This document shows, piece by piece, positions 1 to 6,335 of a stretch of 7,522 nt of DNA. Origin of the DNA: a bacterium. GTDB taxonomy: Bacteria > Chloroflexota > Dormibacteria > UBA8260 > Bog-877. The stretch covers positions 1 to 7,522 of the forward strand of contig JAJYWM010000423.1 in assembly GCA_021791455.1 (NCBI GenBank), given 5' to 3'. The notes below the pieces were generated by a model. It did no database searches. It was not told the DNA's origin and was given only the letters and a program-made list of their open reading frames with translations. Position 1 is the stretch's first letter. Each line of letters starts with the position of its first letter. A program made the position numbers and the translations under genes.

Positions 1-71
1 GGTGCCGACGGGGAGTGCGTCGCCACAACCTGCAAGACATCCTTTAGGCGCAATAGACCCCATACGACCCA

Positions 72-100
72 TTGACAAGGTACACAGGAGCGAGTAGCAT
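72..100 (+). promoter_or_regulatory. Near-consensus sigma-70-type promoter for the binding-protein gene
   Basis: A perfect -35 box TTGACA lies at 72-77. A -10 box TAGCAT (4 of 6 matches to TATAAT, including the first two bases and the last) lies at 95-100. The spacer is exactly 17 bp. Transcription would start near 107, giving a leader of about 280 nt before the lipoprotein gene. The same arrangement, TTGACA-17-TAGCTT, precedes the regulator gene on the other strand. This is a pattern match; the start site is inferred. Confidence 0.6.
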
Positions 101-119
101 TCCACGAACTGTGGAATGC
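97..119. promoter_or_regulatory. Perfect 9+5+9 palindrome over the -10 box and start site (candidate operator)
   Basis: GCATTCCAC (97-105) and GTGGAATGC (111-119) are exact reverse complements around the 5-nt centre GAACT. The left arm overlaps the -10 box at 95-100, and the centre coincides with the predicted start near 107. Only the right arm would therefore be transcribed. This makes a DNA operator for a dimeric repressor more likely than an mRNA hairpin. No cognate regulator can be assigned, and no second copy was seen in this window. Confidence 0.5.
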
Positions 120-379
120 GTGCTGCAAGGCACCGGGATCGCCGAGCCTTTGACGGTTCGATCCAAGGTGGGGCCGCGCCCCACGAGAGTCCCGGGGTGC
201 GCGGTTCTCCCGTGACGTTTCTTGTACGGGGGTTGCCGGAGTGGCGGGTGACTGGGACAGCTGCACCAGCCCCCCTTTCACCTTTGGGGCTAGGGACTGA
301 GCAGATAGCTGCTCACCGCGGTGGCTTGGTAGATCGCGTGGTTGTACCGAATACGATTCCATTTCCGACGGCGCATCCA
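120..379 (+). promoter_or_regulatory. Structured 5' leader of the binding-protein gene
   Basis: This stretch of about 260 nt has no credible gene but several potential RNA stems. GGATCG/CGATCC (136-141 with 159-164) encloses an inner CCG/CGG. GTGGGGC/GCCCCAC (168-174 with 178-184) has a 3-nt loop. CCCGT/ACGGG pairs 209-213 with 226-230, AGCCCC/GGGGCT pairs 268-273 with 286-291, and TGAGCAG/CTGCTCA (298-304 with 309-315) has a 4-nt loop. I do not recognise a known riboswitch class. It may be a regulatory leader, or simply GC-rich sequence that folds readily. Confidence 0.35.
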
Positions 380-385
380 AGGAGG
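380..385 (+). promoter_or_regulatory. Ribosome binding site AGGAGG of the binding-protein gene
   Basis: AGGAGG at 380-385 is the only good Shine-Dalgarno sequence upstream of the gene. It is 2 nt from ATG 388 and 11 nt from the in-frame ATG 397. Neither spacing is ideal, and 397 may be the true start. The difference is three residues before the signal peptide. Confidence 0.6.
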
Positions 386-387
386 GT

Positions 388-2355
388 ATGAAGGCGATGT
401 TGAAACTTGGGTCACTGGGGAGGGTGCGTTCGCTGACCGTCGCACTTTCGGCCGCGCTCATCGTGTCCGGGTGTGCGTCGGCCGCCGCTTCTCACTCCAA
501 CTCCAGCACCGGTGGCACGGTCACCTTCGCCGAGCAGGCCAGCGCGCCGCCAAATTACATCTTCCCTCTAATGAGTGGAAACTACTTTGACCACAACAAT
601 CTGCCCTTCTTCGACTACCTCATGTACCGACCGCTGTACTGGTTCGGCGGCAACGGCCAGCCGGTGATCAACGAGAGTCTCAGCTTGGCCGAGCTCCCGA
701 CCTTCTCCCAGAACAACACGGTCGCCACGGTAAAGCTGAAGCACTGGAACTGGTCCGACGGTCGGCCCGTCACGGCACGGGACGTCGTCTTTTGGATGAA
801 TCTGCTCAGTGCGGCGACGGATCCTGGTGCTCCTACGGTCGGCAGCAGCACCTCGCCGGGTCCCGGCTGGGGCGCCGGCGTGCCAGGGGGCTTTCCGGAG
901 AATGTGGTGAGTTACAAAGCCACCGGCACCTACACCGTCGTGTTTCACCTCAATGCATCCTATAACCCGACTTGGTTTCTATACAACGAGCTGAGTCAGA
1001 TAACTCCGCTTCCCCAGGCCAGCTGGGATCGCCTCTCGACCTCCGGAACCGTGGGTGACTATGACATGGGTGCTCAGGCCCGCATGTTGGCTCCCGCGTC
1101 CGATGCTTTGCCAGCCAATTCGTACGTCACTGCCGACCCTGGGACGGCCTCGACCGGGGCCTTAGGGGTTGCCCAGTTCCTCAACTTGCAGTCCCAGAAC
1201 CTCTCCACGTACGCCACTAATCCGCTCTGGCAGGTGGTCGACGGACCCTTTAGGTTGGTCCAATTCACGACCAGCGGTTACGTCAAGCTGGTTCCAAACC
1301 GCGCATATTCGGGGTCTCCGAAGCCCAAGATTTCTGCGTTCGAAGAGGAGCCGTTCACGAGTGACAGCTCCGAGTTCGCTGCCCTGCGCAGCGGAGCCCT
1401 CACCATGGGTTACATTCCGGTGCAGGATCTGAACCAGGCTCCAGCTGTGGAGAAGCAGGAGGGGTACACCTTGGCTCAGTGGCACTCCCCGACCACCGTC
1501 TATTTCCCCTACAACTTCACGAACCCGATCGCGGGGCCGATATTCCGCCAGCTGTACTTTCGTCAAGCGTTTCAATCCCTGGTCAATCAAGAGCAGTACA
1601 TCAAGGATTTCTCGAGTGATTTGGGGGTGATAAACAACGGTCCCGTACCGGAATATCCACCCCACAATGTCGACGAAAGTCCGTTGATCTCGTCCGGGAA
1701 GCCCTTGTATCCCTTCAATCCGGCGAGGGCTGTGTCCTTGCTCAAGGCCAACGGTTGGTCGGTGGCGCCTGGTGGAACGACATACTGCGCCAGGCCCGGC
1801 ACTGCTACTGGCGACTGTGGTTCGGGCATCGGCAACCACCAAGCCCTTACCTTCTCGCTCCTCTACGCTAGCGGATCGGTACAGCTCACCAACGAGATGG
1901 AAGCTATGCAGTCCATCATGAAGTCGGCCGCGGGGATTACTTTGAACCTGACATCTTCGCCCTTTGCCACCGTGATCGGGACGGTGTTTAACAGCTGCAC
2001 CTTCAAGACTCCTTGCAAGAGCTGGCAACTGGCGGACTGGGGAGGGGGCTGGAACTACAACCCTGACAACTTTCCGACCGGAGGCGAGATCTTCCAAACA
2101 GGCGCTGCCAGCAATGCGGGAGACTACTCGAGCTCCGTCAACGACGCGAACATTCAGGCCACTCACACGGCACCGACACAGGCGGCTGAGTACAGCGCAC
2201 TCTACAAGTACGAGGACTACCTAGCCCAGCAGCTGCCGGTCGTGTGGATGCCTGACGGTCCTTATCTGATCGAAATGTACAAGTCTGATCTGCACGGCGT
2301 GCTCTCTAAGGGGGTCGATGGATTCAAGCTGTATCCCGAATTCCTTAGCTTCTGA
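388..2355 (+). CDS. ABC transporter substrate-binding lipoprotein, family 5 (peptide/nickel type)
   Basis: A 655-residue extracytoplasmic solute-binding protein of the SBP_bac_5 family, which delivers oligopeptides or other small ligands to an ABC importer. The N-terminus is a lipoprotein signal: basic residues, a hydrophobic stretch at about 16-26, and the lipobox V26-S-G-C29, so the mature protein should be lipid-anchored on the outer face of the membrane. A Ser/Thr-rich linker follows. The family hallmark WSDGRPVTARDVVFW lies at about 122-136, and NPARAVSLLKANGW at about 444-457. The length is slightly above the usual 500-600. Two close cysteine pairs, C467/C477 and C537/C543, could form disulfides outside the cell. 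The gene has its own promoter and a hairpin downstream. No permease or ATPase gene is visible, so the ligand and transporter partners are unknown. The start may be ATG 397 instead. Confidence 0.93.
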   Translation: MKAMLKLGSLGRVRSLTVALSAALIVSGCASAAASHSNSSTGGTVTFAEQASAPPNYIFPLMSGNYFDHNNLPFFDYLMYRPLYWFGGNGQPVINESLSLAELPTFSQNNTVATVKLKHWNWSDGRPVTARDVVFWMNLLSAATDPGAPTVGSSTSPGPGWGAGVPGGFPENVVSYKATGTYTVVFHLNASYNPTWFLYNELSQITPLPQASWDRLSTSGTVGDYDMGAQARMLAPASDALPANSYVTADPGTASTGALGVAQFLNLQSQNLSTYATNPLWQVVDGPFRLVQFTTSGYVKLVPNRAYSGSPKPKISAFEEEPFTSDSSEFAALRSGALTMGYIPVQDLNQAPAVEKQEGYTLAQWHSPTTVYFPYNFTNPIAGPIFRQLYFRQAFQSLVNQEQYIKDFSSDLGVINNGPVPEYPPHNVDESPLISSGKPLYPFNPARAVSLLKANGWSVAPGGTTYCARPGTATGDCGSGIGNHQALTFSLLYASGSVQLTNEMEAMQSIMKSAAGITLNLTSSPFATVIGTVFNSCTFKTPCKSWQLADWGGGWNYNPDNFPTGGEIFQTGAASNAGDYSSSVNDANIQATHTAPTQAAEYSALYKYEDYLAQQLPVVWMPDGPYLIEMYKSDLHGVLSKGVDGFKLYPEFLSF

Positions 2356-2413
2356 GTGATAGGCCTGTCTGGATGGCGATGGGTCGCCTAGTCGATGCGC
2401 GGGATGAGCCTGA

Positions 2414-2438
2414 GGGGTCGGGCGCGTGGCCCGACCCC
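2414..2438 (+). terminator. Perfect 10-bp hairpin, probable terminator of the binding-protein gene
   Basis: GGGGTCGGGC (2414-2423) pairs exactly with GCCCGACCCC (2429-2438) around the loop GCGTG. It begins 58 nt after the stop codon. There is no U-tract, as is often the case in high-GC actinobacteria, so termination is inferred from strength and position. Being symmetric, it could also stop readthrough from the opposite strand. Confidence 0.5.
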
Positions 2439-2442
2439 GGCC

Positions 2443-2474
2443 GACCGCCCACCGTCAGCCCCCCACGGGCGGTC
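2443..2474. terminator. Second 8-bp inverted repeat, possible back-up terminator
   Basis: GACCGCCC (2443-2450) and GGGCGGTC (2467-2474) are exact complements around a 16-nt loop. The stem starts 4 nt after the first hairpin, so the two form a tandem. The plus strand continues AACAAAA and neither side carries a T-run. It could act bidirectionally between the convergent genes. Confidence 0.35.
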
Positions 2475-2546
2475 AACAAAAGTCCGCGGCAGGTGAGACG
2501 TCAACGCCTGCATGAGACGCCGAACTGTGTTTACAGCCTCGGGTGA

Positions 2547-2576
2547 GCGACGACCGGGCCCCGGCCGGCTCGTCGC
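2547..2576 (-). terminator. GC-rich hairpin downstream of the M24 gene, possible terminator
   Basis: GCGACGA (2547-2553) and TCGTCGC (2570-2576) are exact complements. CCGG tracts inside the loop can extend the stem past a one-base bulge. It lies about 60 nt beyond the M24 stop codon on the minus strand. There is no T-tract, so the role rests on position and stability only. Confidence 0.35.
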
Positions 2577-2637
2577 GATCTGCTACCGGCGTGAGTCGGA
2601 AGCCTACCCGGAGGCCATGTGGCTGTGCCCGGTCAGG

Positions 2638-4074
2638 TCAAGGTGTCTGTCCGGTTCGGACCCACTCCTCAACGGCAGCCCGGGCTGAGGGTAGCGCGGT
2701 ACTCAATACCACCGGGCCGTCCTCGGTCACCAGCACATCGTCACCTATACGTGCCCCGATGCCTCGATACTCCGGCGGAACCGTTTCATCGTTGGCTTGG
2801 AAGTAGAGTCCGGGTTCCACCGTCAGCACCATGCCGGGGGCGAGATGGCCATTGGGATAGGAGTTCGGCGTGGCGTGAGCGCAGTCGTGCACATCGAGGC
2901 CCAGCATGTGGCTCGCGCCGTGCACCGTGTAACGGCGATGCAGGTGAGAATCCGCTGCCAGCGATTGCTCAGCGGGAATCGAGAGGACACCCAGGTCGTA
3001 CAGGCCTCGGGCCAGGACTGCTTGGGCAGCATCGTCCAGAGCATAGAAGGGATTGCCAACTCTAACTCGAACTATAGCCTCCTGCTGCGCCGCCCAGACT
3101 AGATCGTAGATGGTGCGCTGGGCGCGGGTGAAACGCCCTCCGATCGGCAGGGTCCTCGCAATGCTAGCTGTGTAGAATGACTTAGCCTCTACGCCAGCGT
3201 CGAGGAGGAGCAAGTCGCCAGATCGGAGCTGCCCGGAATTGCGATGCCAGTGCAATATCGTGGCGTGGGCGCCGGCGGCGGCGATCACCGGATAGCCAAC
3301 GTCATTGCCAGAGGTCCGTGCCGCACCGCAGAATATCGTCTCGACGTCACGCTCCGTCTGCATTTGATGAAGGTTACGGACAACTCGATCGAAAGCCGCC
3401 ACCGTCGCGTCGACGGCTTCCTTAAGGTACCGGATCTCGAGTTCATCCTTTATGAGGCGAAGATTGGCCAGGGCTGCTTGCAGGTCGTGATCAAGGGCCG
3501 TCGGCGGTAAATCCAGTCGATCGAGATCTGGGCTGATGCCGCGAACCACGGCAAGTGACGTGCGGGTGTTCACGAAGCTCGAAAGTGTAGCGCGTGGGGC
3601 GCCCCTGATCCCGAGACGCGCGGCCATCTCAGCGAGCCCCATCTTTGGCCCGACCCAGAACTCGCCGCGAATGCGATCTGTGAAAAAGTCAGGGGAGCTC
3701 GGGTCGGTATCTGGGTCGCTGAATAAGAGACTGGTGTGGCCGCCACCGGGAAGTGCATCCATCACGAGGACATCATTGGGAGAGGCTTCGCCGACCAGAT
3801 ATAGGAAGTCGCTAGAGGGTCGAAAGCGATACTTTGAGTCGGCCGATCGGACGACGAGCTGCCCGGCGGGAATTACTAAGCTGAGCCCCGGAAACTGCTC
3901 AGACAATCTACGTCGCCGATCTTGGTAGTGGTCTGCTCCTTCAATGGGCTCGTTGGTCGCAGGCGTGCGTTCTGCCCAGCCGGTCTGCAGGAAGTTCAGC
4001 AGGGCCACTGGCGGGGCCAAGTCGTGACCAGAGCGAGACCCCCCGGATCGTTCCAACCTGCGATCTTCTGACAC
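2638..4074 (-). CDS. Aminopeptidase P family (M24) protein with two missing metal ligands
   Basis: Homologue of Xaa-Pro aminopeptidase, a cytosolic enzyme that removes the residue before an N-terminal proline using two metal ions. The start chosen is GTG 4074 (478 residues), with GGAGG 9 nt upstream; an in-frame ATG at 4131 would give 497 residues but has no ribosome site and lies upstream of the predicted transcription start. Numbering below is for the 497-residue form. The AMP_N domain spans about 65-190 and the pita-bread catalytic domain about 230-475. Conserved are H294 (LHWHRN), D311 (LLLDAG), H404 and H408 (HGASHMLG), H415 (LDVHD), E439 (TVEPG) and R461. However, the second Asp of the first metal motif is Ser323 (YTASIAR) and the last Glu is Gly463 (RIGDD). 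These correspond to E. coli Asp271 and Glu406, the bridging ligands. The fold is certain; peptidase activity is doubtful. The reading frame is intact, so this is not an obvious pseudogene. Confidence 0.9.
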   Translation of the reverse strand: MSEDRRLERSGGSRSGHDLAPPVALLNFLQTGWAERTPATNEPIEGADHYQDRRRRLSEQFPGLSLVIPAGQLVVRSADSKYRFRPSSDFLYLVGEASPNDVLVMDALPGGGHTSLLFSDPDTDPSSPDFFTDRIRGEFWVGPKMGLAEMAARLGIRGAPRATLSSFVNTRTSLAVVRGISPDLDRLDLPPTALDHDLQAALANLRLIKDELEIRYLKEAVDATVAAFDRVVRNLHQMQTERDVETIFCGAARTSGNDVGYPVIAAAGAHATILHWHRNSGQLRSGDLLLLDAGVEAKSFYTASIARTLPIGGRFTRAQRTIYDLVWAAQQEAIVRVRVGNPFYALDDAAQAVLARGLYDLGVLSIPAEQSLAADSHLHRRYTVHGASHMLGLDVHDCAHATPNSYPNGHLAPGMVLTVEPGLYFQANDETVPPEYRGIGARIGDDVLVTEDGPVVLSTALPSARAAVEEWVRTGQTP

Positions 4075-4083
4075 GAACCTCGT

Positions 4084-4088
4084 CCTCC
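4084..4088 (-). promoter_or_regulatory. Ribosome binding site GGAGG deciding the M24 start
   Basis: On the minus strand GGAGG (plus-strand CCTCC) lies 9 nt before GTG 4074. The upstream alternative ATG 4131 has no comparable site. The predicted -10 box at 4122-4127 also places the start of the message downstream of 4131, which favours 4074. Confidence 0.55.
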
Positions 4089-4121
4089 GGTCAGCAGCAC
4101 TGTTAGGGCCCAGCAGCTGTG

Positions 4122-4149
4122 AGTTTAGCATCGCTGCCGACGACGTCAG
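4122..4149 (-). promoter_or_regulatory. Possible promoter of the M24 gene
   Basis: On the minus strand CTGACG (plus 4144-4149; 4 of 6 to TTGACA) and TAAACT (plus 4122-4127; 4 of 6 to TATAAT) are separated by 16 bp. Transcription would begin near 4115, leaving a leader of about 40 nt to GTG 4074. A long inverted repeat abuts the -35 box. The boxes are moderate matches, so this is tentative. Confidence 0.35.
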
Positions 4150-4172
4150 CTGAGCATGGACCCATGCTCAGC
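4149..4172. promoter_or_regulatory. Perfect 11+2+11 inverted repeat upstream of the M24 gene (candidate regulator site)
   Basis: GCTGAGCATGG (4149-4159) and CCATGCTCAGC (4162-4172) are exact reverse complements around the 2-bp centre AC. Such a long, tightly spaced palindrome is typical of a binding site for a dimeric HTH regulator. It touches the proposed -35 box of the M24 gene, and its centre is about 46 bp upstream of the predicted start, suiting an activator or a repressor. The arms differ from the palindrome at 97-119, so a different regulator is implied. A two-base loop makes an RNA hairpin less likely. Confidence 0.5.
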
Positions 4173-4639
4173 ATTTGGTGCTGGCCGGACGACAGGCAAG
4201 GGAACTGGCGGCGCGAGACTTTGCCAGTGTAAGCCATGGCAGCCGCCCGATGCACAGAGTCCGACGCAGCGCGAGATCCGGGGGCCGGAGAGAGGAGGAC
4301 CTACGCGGTGCGTGTGGCTCTACTCCGGCCTCACCGACCACGGTGGCCATGGACGATCGCGTACCAACGCCGTTGCGGCGATGATATGCGGGAAGTGGAG
4401 TAATCGGCGCCCCCACGGTCACGAAGGCCGGTTGTGGTGGCCCATCCCGCTGGTCTGTAGGACCTCGGGTAGGCTCGGCCTTGGTCGCCACGACTCCTGC
4501 CGGTGACATGGGAAACGCCCAACGACGTAACTTCATAGAAGGCGGCTGGGCCAAACGGGGAACGCGGGCATCTGTGGCCGACTCCAGTGCCGTCCGCAAC
4601 TGCACGTACACCATGGCCGATGACGCCGTGCCTTGGGCA

Positions 4640-4803
4640 CCCACTGTCCCGGGTACCACTCGCCCTGATGCCACCGCTCCCACCGGACGAAGCGCGCTCC
4701 CGCCGCGCGACTAGGACCTTCATCAGCCTGACCACGACCAATGCGATGATGGCCGGCCGGCGCCGAGTCCCAGATTGAGCATCGCGTCGTAGAAACCGGG
4801 CAT
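4640..4803 (-). pseudogene. Possible frameshifted remnant of a small membrane-protein gene
   Basis: From ATG 4803 the minus strand reads MPGFYDAMLNLGLGAG and then closes with a stop at 4723-4725. Another frame entered at about 4753 reads AIIALVVVRLMKVL followed by ARRERA, which resembles a membrane segment with a basic cytoplasmic flank. The switch falls in a GGCCGGCCGG tract, where slippage of one base would join the two frames. No family is recognised and there is no ribosome site before 4803. The downstream end is arbitrary. It may equally be chance. Confidence 0.2.
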
Positions 4804-4806
4804 TTC

Positions 4807-4836
4807 GATGGCTGATTCGTATGTCGCTCAGCCATC
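4807..4836. repeat. Perfect 9-bp inverted repeat with 12-nt loop
   Basis: GATGGCTGA (4807-4815) and TCAGCCATC (4828-4836) are exact complements around a 12-nt spacer. It lies about 200 nt beyond the threonine synthase stop and just before the possible remnant at 4803. No T-tract follows on either strand. It could be a distal terminator-like hairpin or an operator left from a lost gene. Confidence 0.4.
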
Positions 4837-5032
4837 ACGTCGCGGTGCAGTCGACTTCCGCGGGCCGGAATGCGGGGCAGGTAGGTCATGCGCCTGCGCT
4901 TGGTTACCAGCCGCGGCGCGTTCGCAGATTTGCTGGTACCGTCCGGAACGACACATTGCACGGTGCAGGTGGGGGCGGAGGCCGGCACGCCGCCACTCGG
5001 GTGCCAGTACTTAAAGCGACCTGCGTAGGGGT

Positions 5033-6247
5033 CTAGGCCTCCGGGATGCTTGACCCCTTGGCCAGGATAGGCACGGTCACCGCGACCGTGTCGGGGTACT
5101 TGATCCCCGCACCGGTGTTGAACACGACCACCTCTTCGTCGGCCGCTATCCACCCGGACCTGGCCAGCTGTGCTACAGCGGCAAAGCATGCGGCGCCCTC
5201 TGGGCAGATGAACGCCCCCTCCCTTCGCGCTAGGTGTTGTTGCGCAGCGAGGATTTCCTGATCGTCGACCGCTATGGCACGCCCCGATGTCGCATACACA
5301 GCCTGGAGAATGAGAAAGTCGCCCAGCGCCTTCGGCACGGTAATGCCGAAGGCTATCGTGGAGGCATTCTGCCACGGCTCCGAGAAATCGGCATGCTCTT
5401 CGAAAGCTCGCACGATGGGAGCGCAGCCTTGCGCCTGCACGGCTACCAGGCGGGGCAGTTTGGCCCCAAGCCACCCCATCGCCTGGCACTCAAGCAAGGC
5501 TTTGTAGATGCCGATGAGACCAACACCACCCCCCGTTGGGTAGAGGATTACATCTGGAACTCGCCACCCGAGTTGTTCAAAGAGCTCTAAGCCCATCGTT
5601 TTCTTGCCCTCCAGTCGGTAGGGCTCCTTCAGGGTCGAGGCATCCGCATATTTCTGCGTGTCGAGCGCGGCCGCCACCATAGCGCCAGCGTCACTAATGA
5701 GGCCGTCGACCAGAAATAAGCGGGCGCCGCTGATGGCACACTCGCCTCGCGGTATGGAAGGGGCGTCCTTGGGCATGACAATGAGGGTCTCGATTCCAGC
5801 CCTGGCCGCGTATGTCGCCCAAGCCGCACCGGCATTCCCGTTGGTCGGCATGGCAACCTTCGACACCCCAAGCTCCCGGGCCCGTGAGATACCCACCGCC
5901 GCGCCCCTAGCCTTGAAACTTCCGGTGGGAAGCAGCCCCTCGTCCTTCATGAGGAGATTGGAGAGCCCAAAGTCCGCGCCTAGTTTGGGCAGGGGCAGGA
6001 GCGGCGTCATGCCCTCCCCTAGGGTGACCACGTTGTGCGGGCTTCTAACTGGCAGGATCTCGTGGTACCGCCAAAGATCAGGGGGCCGAGTCGCGATATC
6101 GTCCCTCGTCCACGTCGCTGCGGCCGTCGCCAGGTCGTACCGCGCCAAAAGTGGTGCTCCGCAAGAGCAGGTGCTCTGCACCACGTCGGCATCGTGGTGC
6201 TTCCCGCATCGTCCACATTCGAGGTGAGTGAGATAGCTGAATTCCAA
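5033..6247 (-). CDS. thrC: Threonine synthase family PLP-dependent enzyme
   Basis: A fold-type II PLP enzyme; threonine synthase converts O-phosphohomoserine to threonine and phosphate in the cytosol. The start chosen is TTG 6247 (404 residues), preceded by AGGAG at 5-nt spacing and giving the usual N-terminus EFSYLTHLECGRCG; the upstream GTG 6304 has no ribosome site. In the 404-residue form the N-terminal zinc knuckle has Cys 11, 14, 27 and 29. The PLP lysine is K112 in PTGSFKARG, the cofactor asparagine motif is TNGNAGAAW at about 136-144, the phosphate-binding loop PTGGGVGLIG is at about 237-246, and NTGAGIKYPDT lies near the C-terminus. The length suits the family, and no key residue appears lost. 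It follows a YheO-type regulator by 88 nt, probably in one transcript, without thrA or thrB nearby. A catabolic or specialised relative with another substrate is therefore possible. Confidence 0.88.
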   Translation of the reverse strand: MEFSYLTHLECGRCGKHHDADVVQSTCSCGAPLLARYDLATAAATWTRDDIATRPPDLWRYHEILPVRSPHNVVTLGEGMTPLLPLPKLGADFGLSNLLMKDEGLLPTGSFKARGAAVGISRARELGVSKVAMPTNGNAGAAWATYAARAGIETLIVMPKDAPSIPRGECAISGARLFLVDGLISDAGAMVAAALDTQKYADASTLKEPYRLEGKKTMGLELFEQLGWRVPDVILYPTGGGVGLIGIYKALLECQAMGWLGAKLPRLVAVQAQGCAPIVRAFEEHADFSEPWQNASTIAFGITVPKALGDFLILQAVYATSGRAIAVDDQEILAAQQHLARREGAFICPEGAACFAAVAQLARSGWIAADEEVVVFNTGAGIKYPDTVAVTVPILAKGSSIPEA

Positions 6248-6252
6248 ATTCG

Positions 6253-6257
6253 CTCCT
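6253..6257 (-). promoter_or_regulatory. Ribosome binding site AGGAG supporting the TTG start of the threonine synthase gene
   Basis: On the minus strand AGGAG (plus-strand CTCCT) is 5 nt before TTG 6247. The alternative GTG 6304 lacks any purine-rich site and would add 19 Arg/Ala-rich residues not typical of the family. A second AGGAG further upstream (about 6288-6292) has no start codon at a useful distance. Confidence 0.6.
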
Positions 6258-6335
6258 GATGCCCCGGCGCTCCGCCTGGGTTTATCTCTCCTAGCTGTCT
6301 GCACAAGTGCGTCTGGCCGCTACTCTCTCGGCGGC

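Larger units (their letters stand above)
2356..2637. other. Convergent intergenic region with three GC-rich hairpins
   Basis: The binding-protein gene and the M24 gene converge here. No convincing coding sequence is present. The stretch contains three long inverted repeats, listed separately, none followed by a T-rich tract on either strand. The sequence between them shows nothing I can name. Confidence 0.6.
4173..5032. other. Long stretch without an intact recognisable gene
   Basis: About 860 bases between the threonine synthase homologue and the M24 gene hold no frame that reads as a known protein. The open frames present are Arg/Pro/Ser-rich or overlap the neighbouring gene out of frame. 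Minus-strand fragments that look more protein-like include one at about 4870-5030 (GRFKYWHPSGGVP onward, good GC at third positions) and the possible frameshifted remnant at 4640-4803. An AGGAGG at 4293-4298 precedes GTG 4308 on the plus strand, but that frame stops after 31 codons. GGCCGGAG and CTCCGGCC pair around 4283-4330. No tRNA, RNase P, SRP or tmRNA motif was found. Confidence 0.5.

Noticed and set aside
136..164. GGTTCGATCC resembling a tRNA T-arm in the leader
   Set aside because: The flanking bases do not make a 5-bp T-stem and there is no cloverleaf. It pairs better as the local hairpin described.
116..391. 91-codon plus-strand open frame whose stop overlaps the binding-protein start as ATGA
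   Set aside because: It has no ribosome site, starts inside the palindrome, and its Arg/Pro/Gly-rich product resembles no protein. The ATGA overlap looks coincidental.
1162..2166. 334-codon open frame antisense to the binding-protein gene
   Set aside because: Antisense shadow of a well-supported gene; Arg/Val-rich with no family features.
4283..4345. Possible tRNA 3' end (CTCCGGCCTCACCGACCA)
   Set aside because: No matching 5' acceptor strand (GGTGAGG-like) upstream, and no proper T-arm.
4168..4683. 171-codon minus-strand open frame ending over the palindrome
   Set aside because: Low-complexity Pro/Arg/Ser composition, no ribosome site and no recognisable motif. The GEAGVEP phrase is typical of spurious translations.
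4533..5489. 318-codon minus-strand open frame
   Set aside because: Most of it overlaps the threonine synthase gene in another frame and reads as an Arg/Pro/Cys-rich shadow. Only the 4870-5030 part lies outside, and it matches nothing I recognise.
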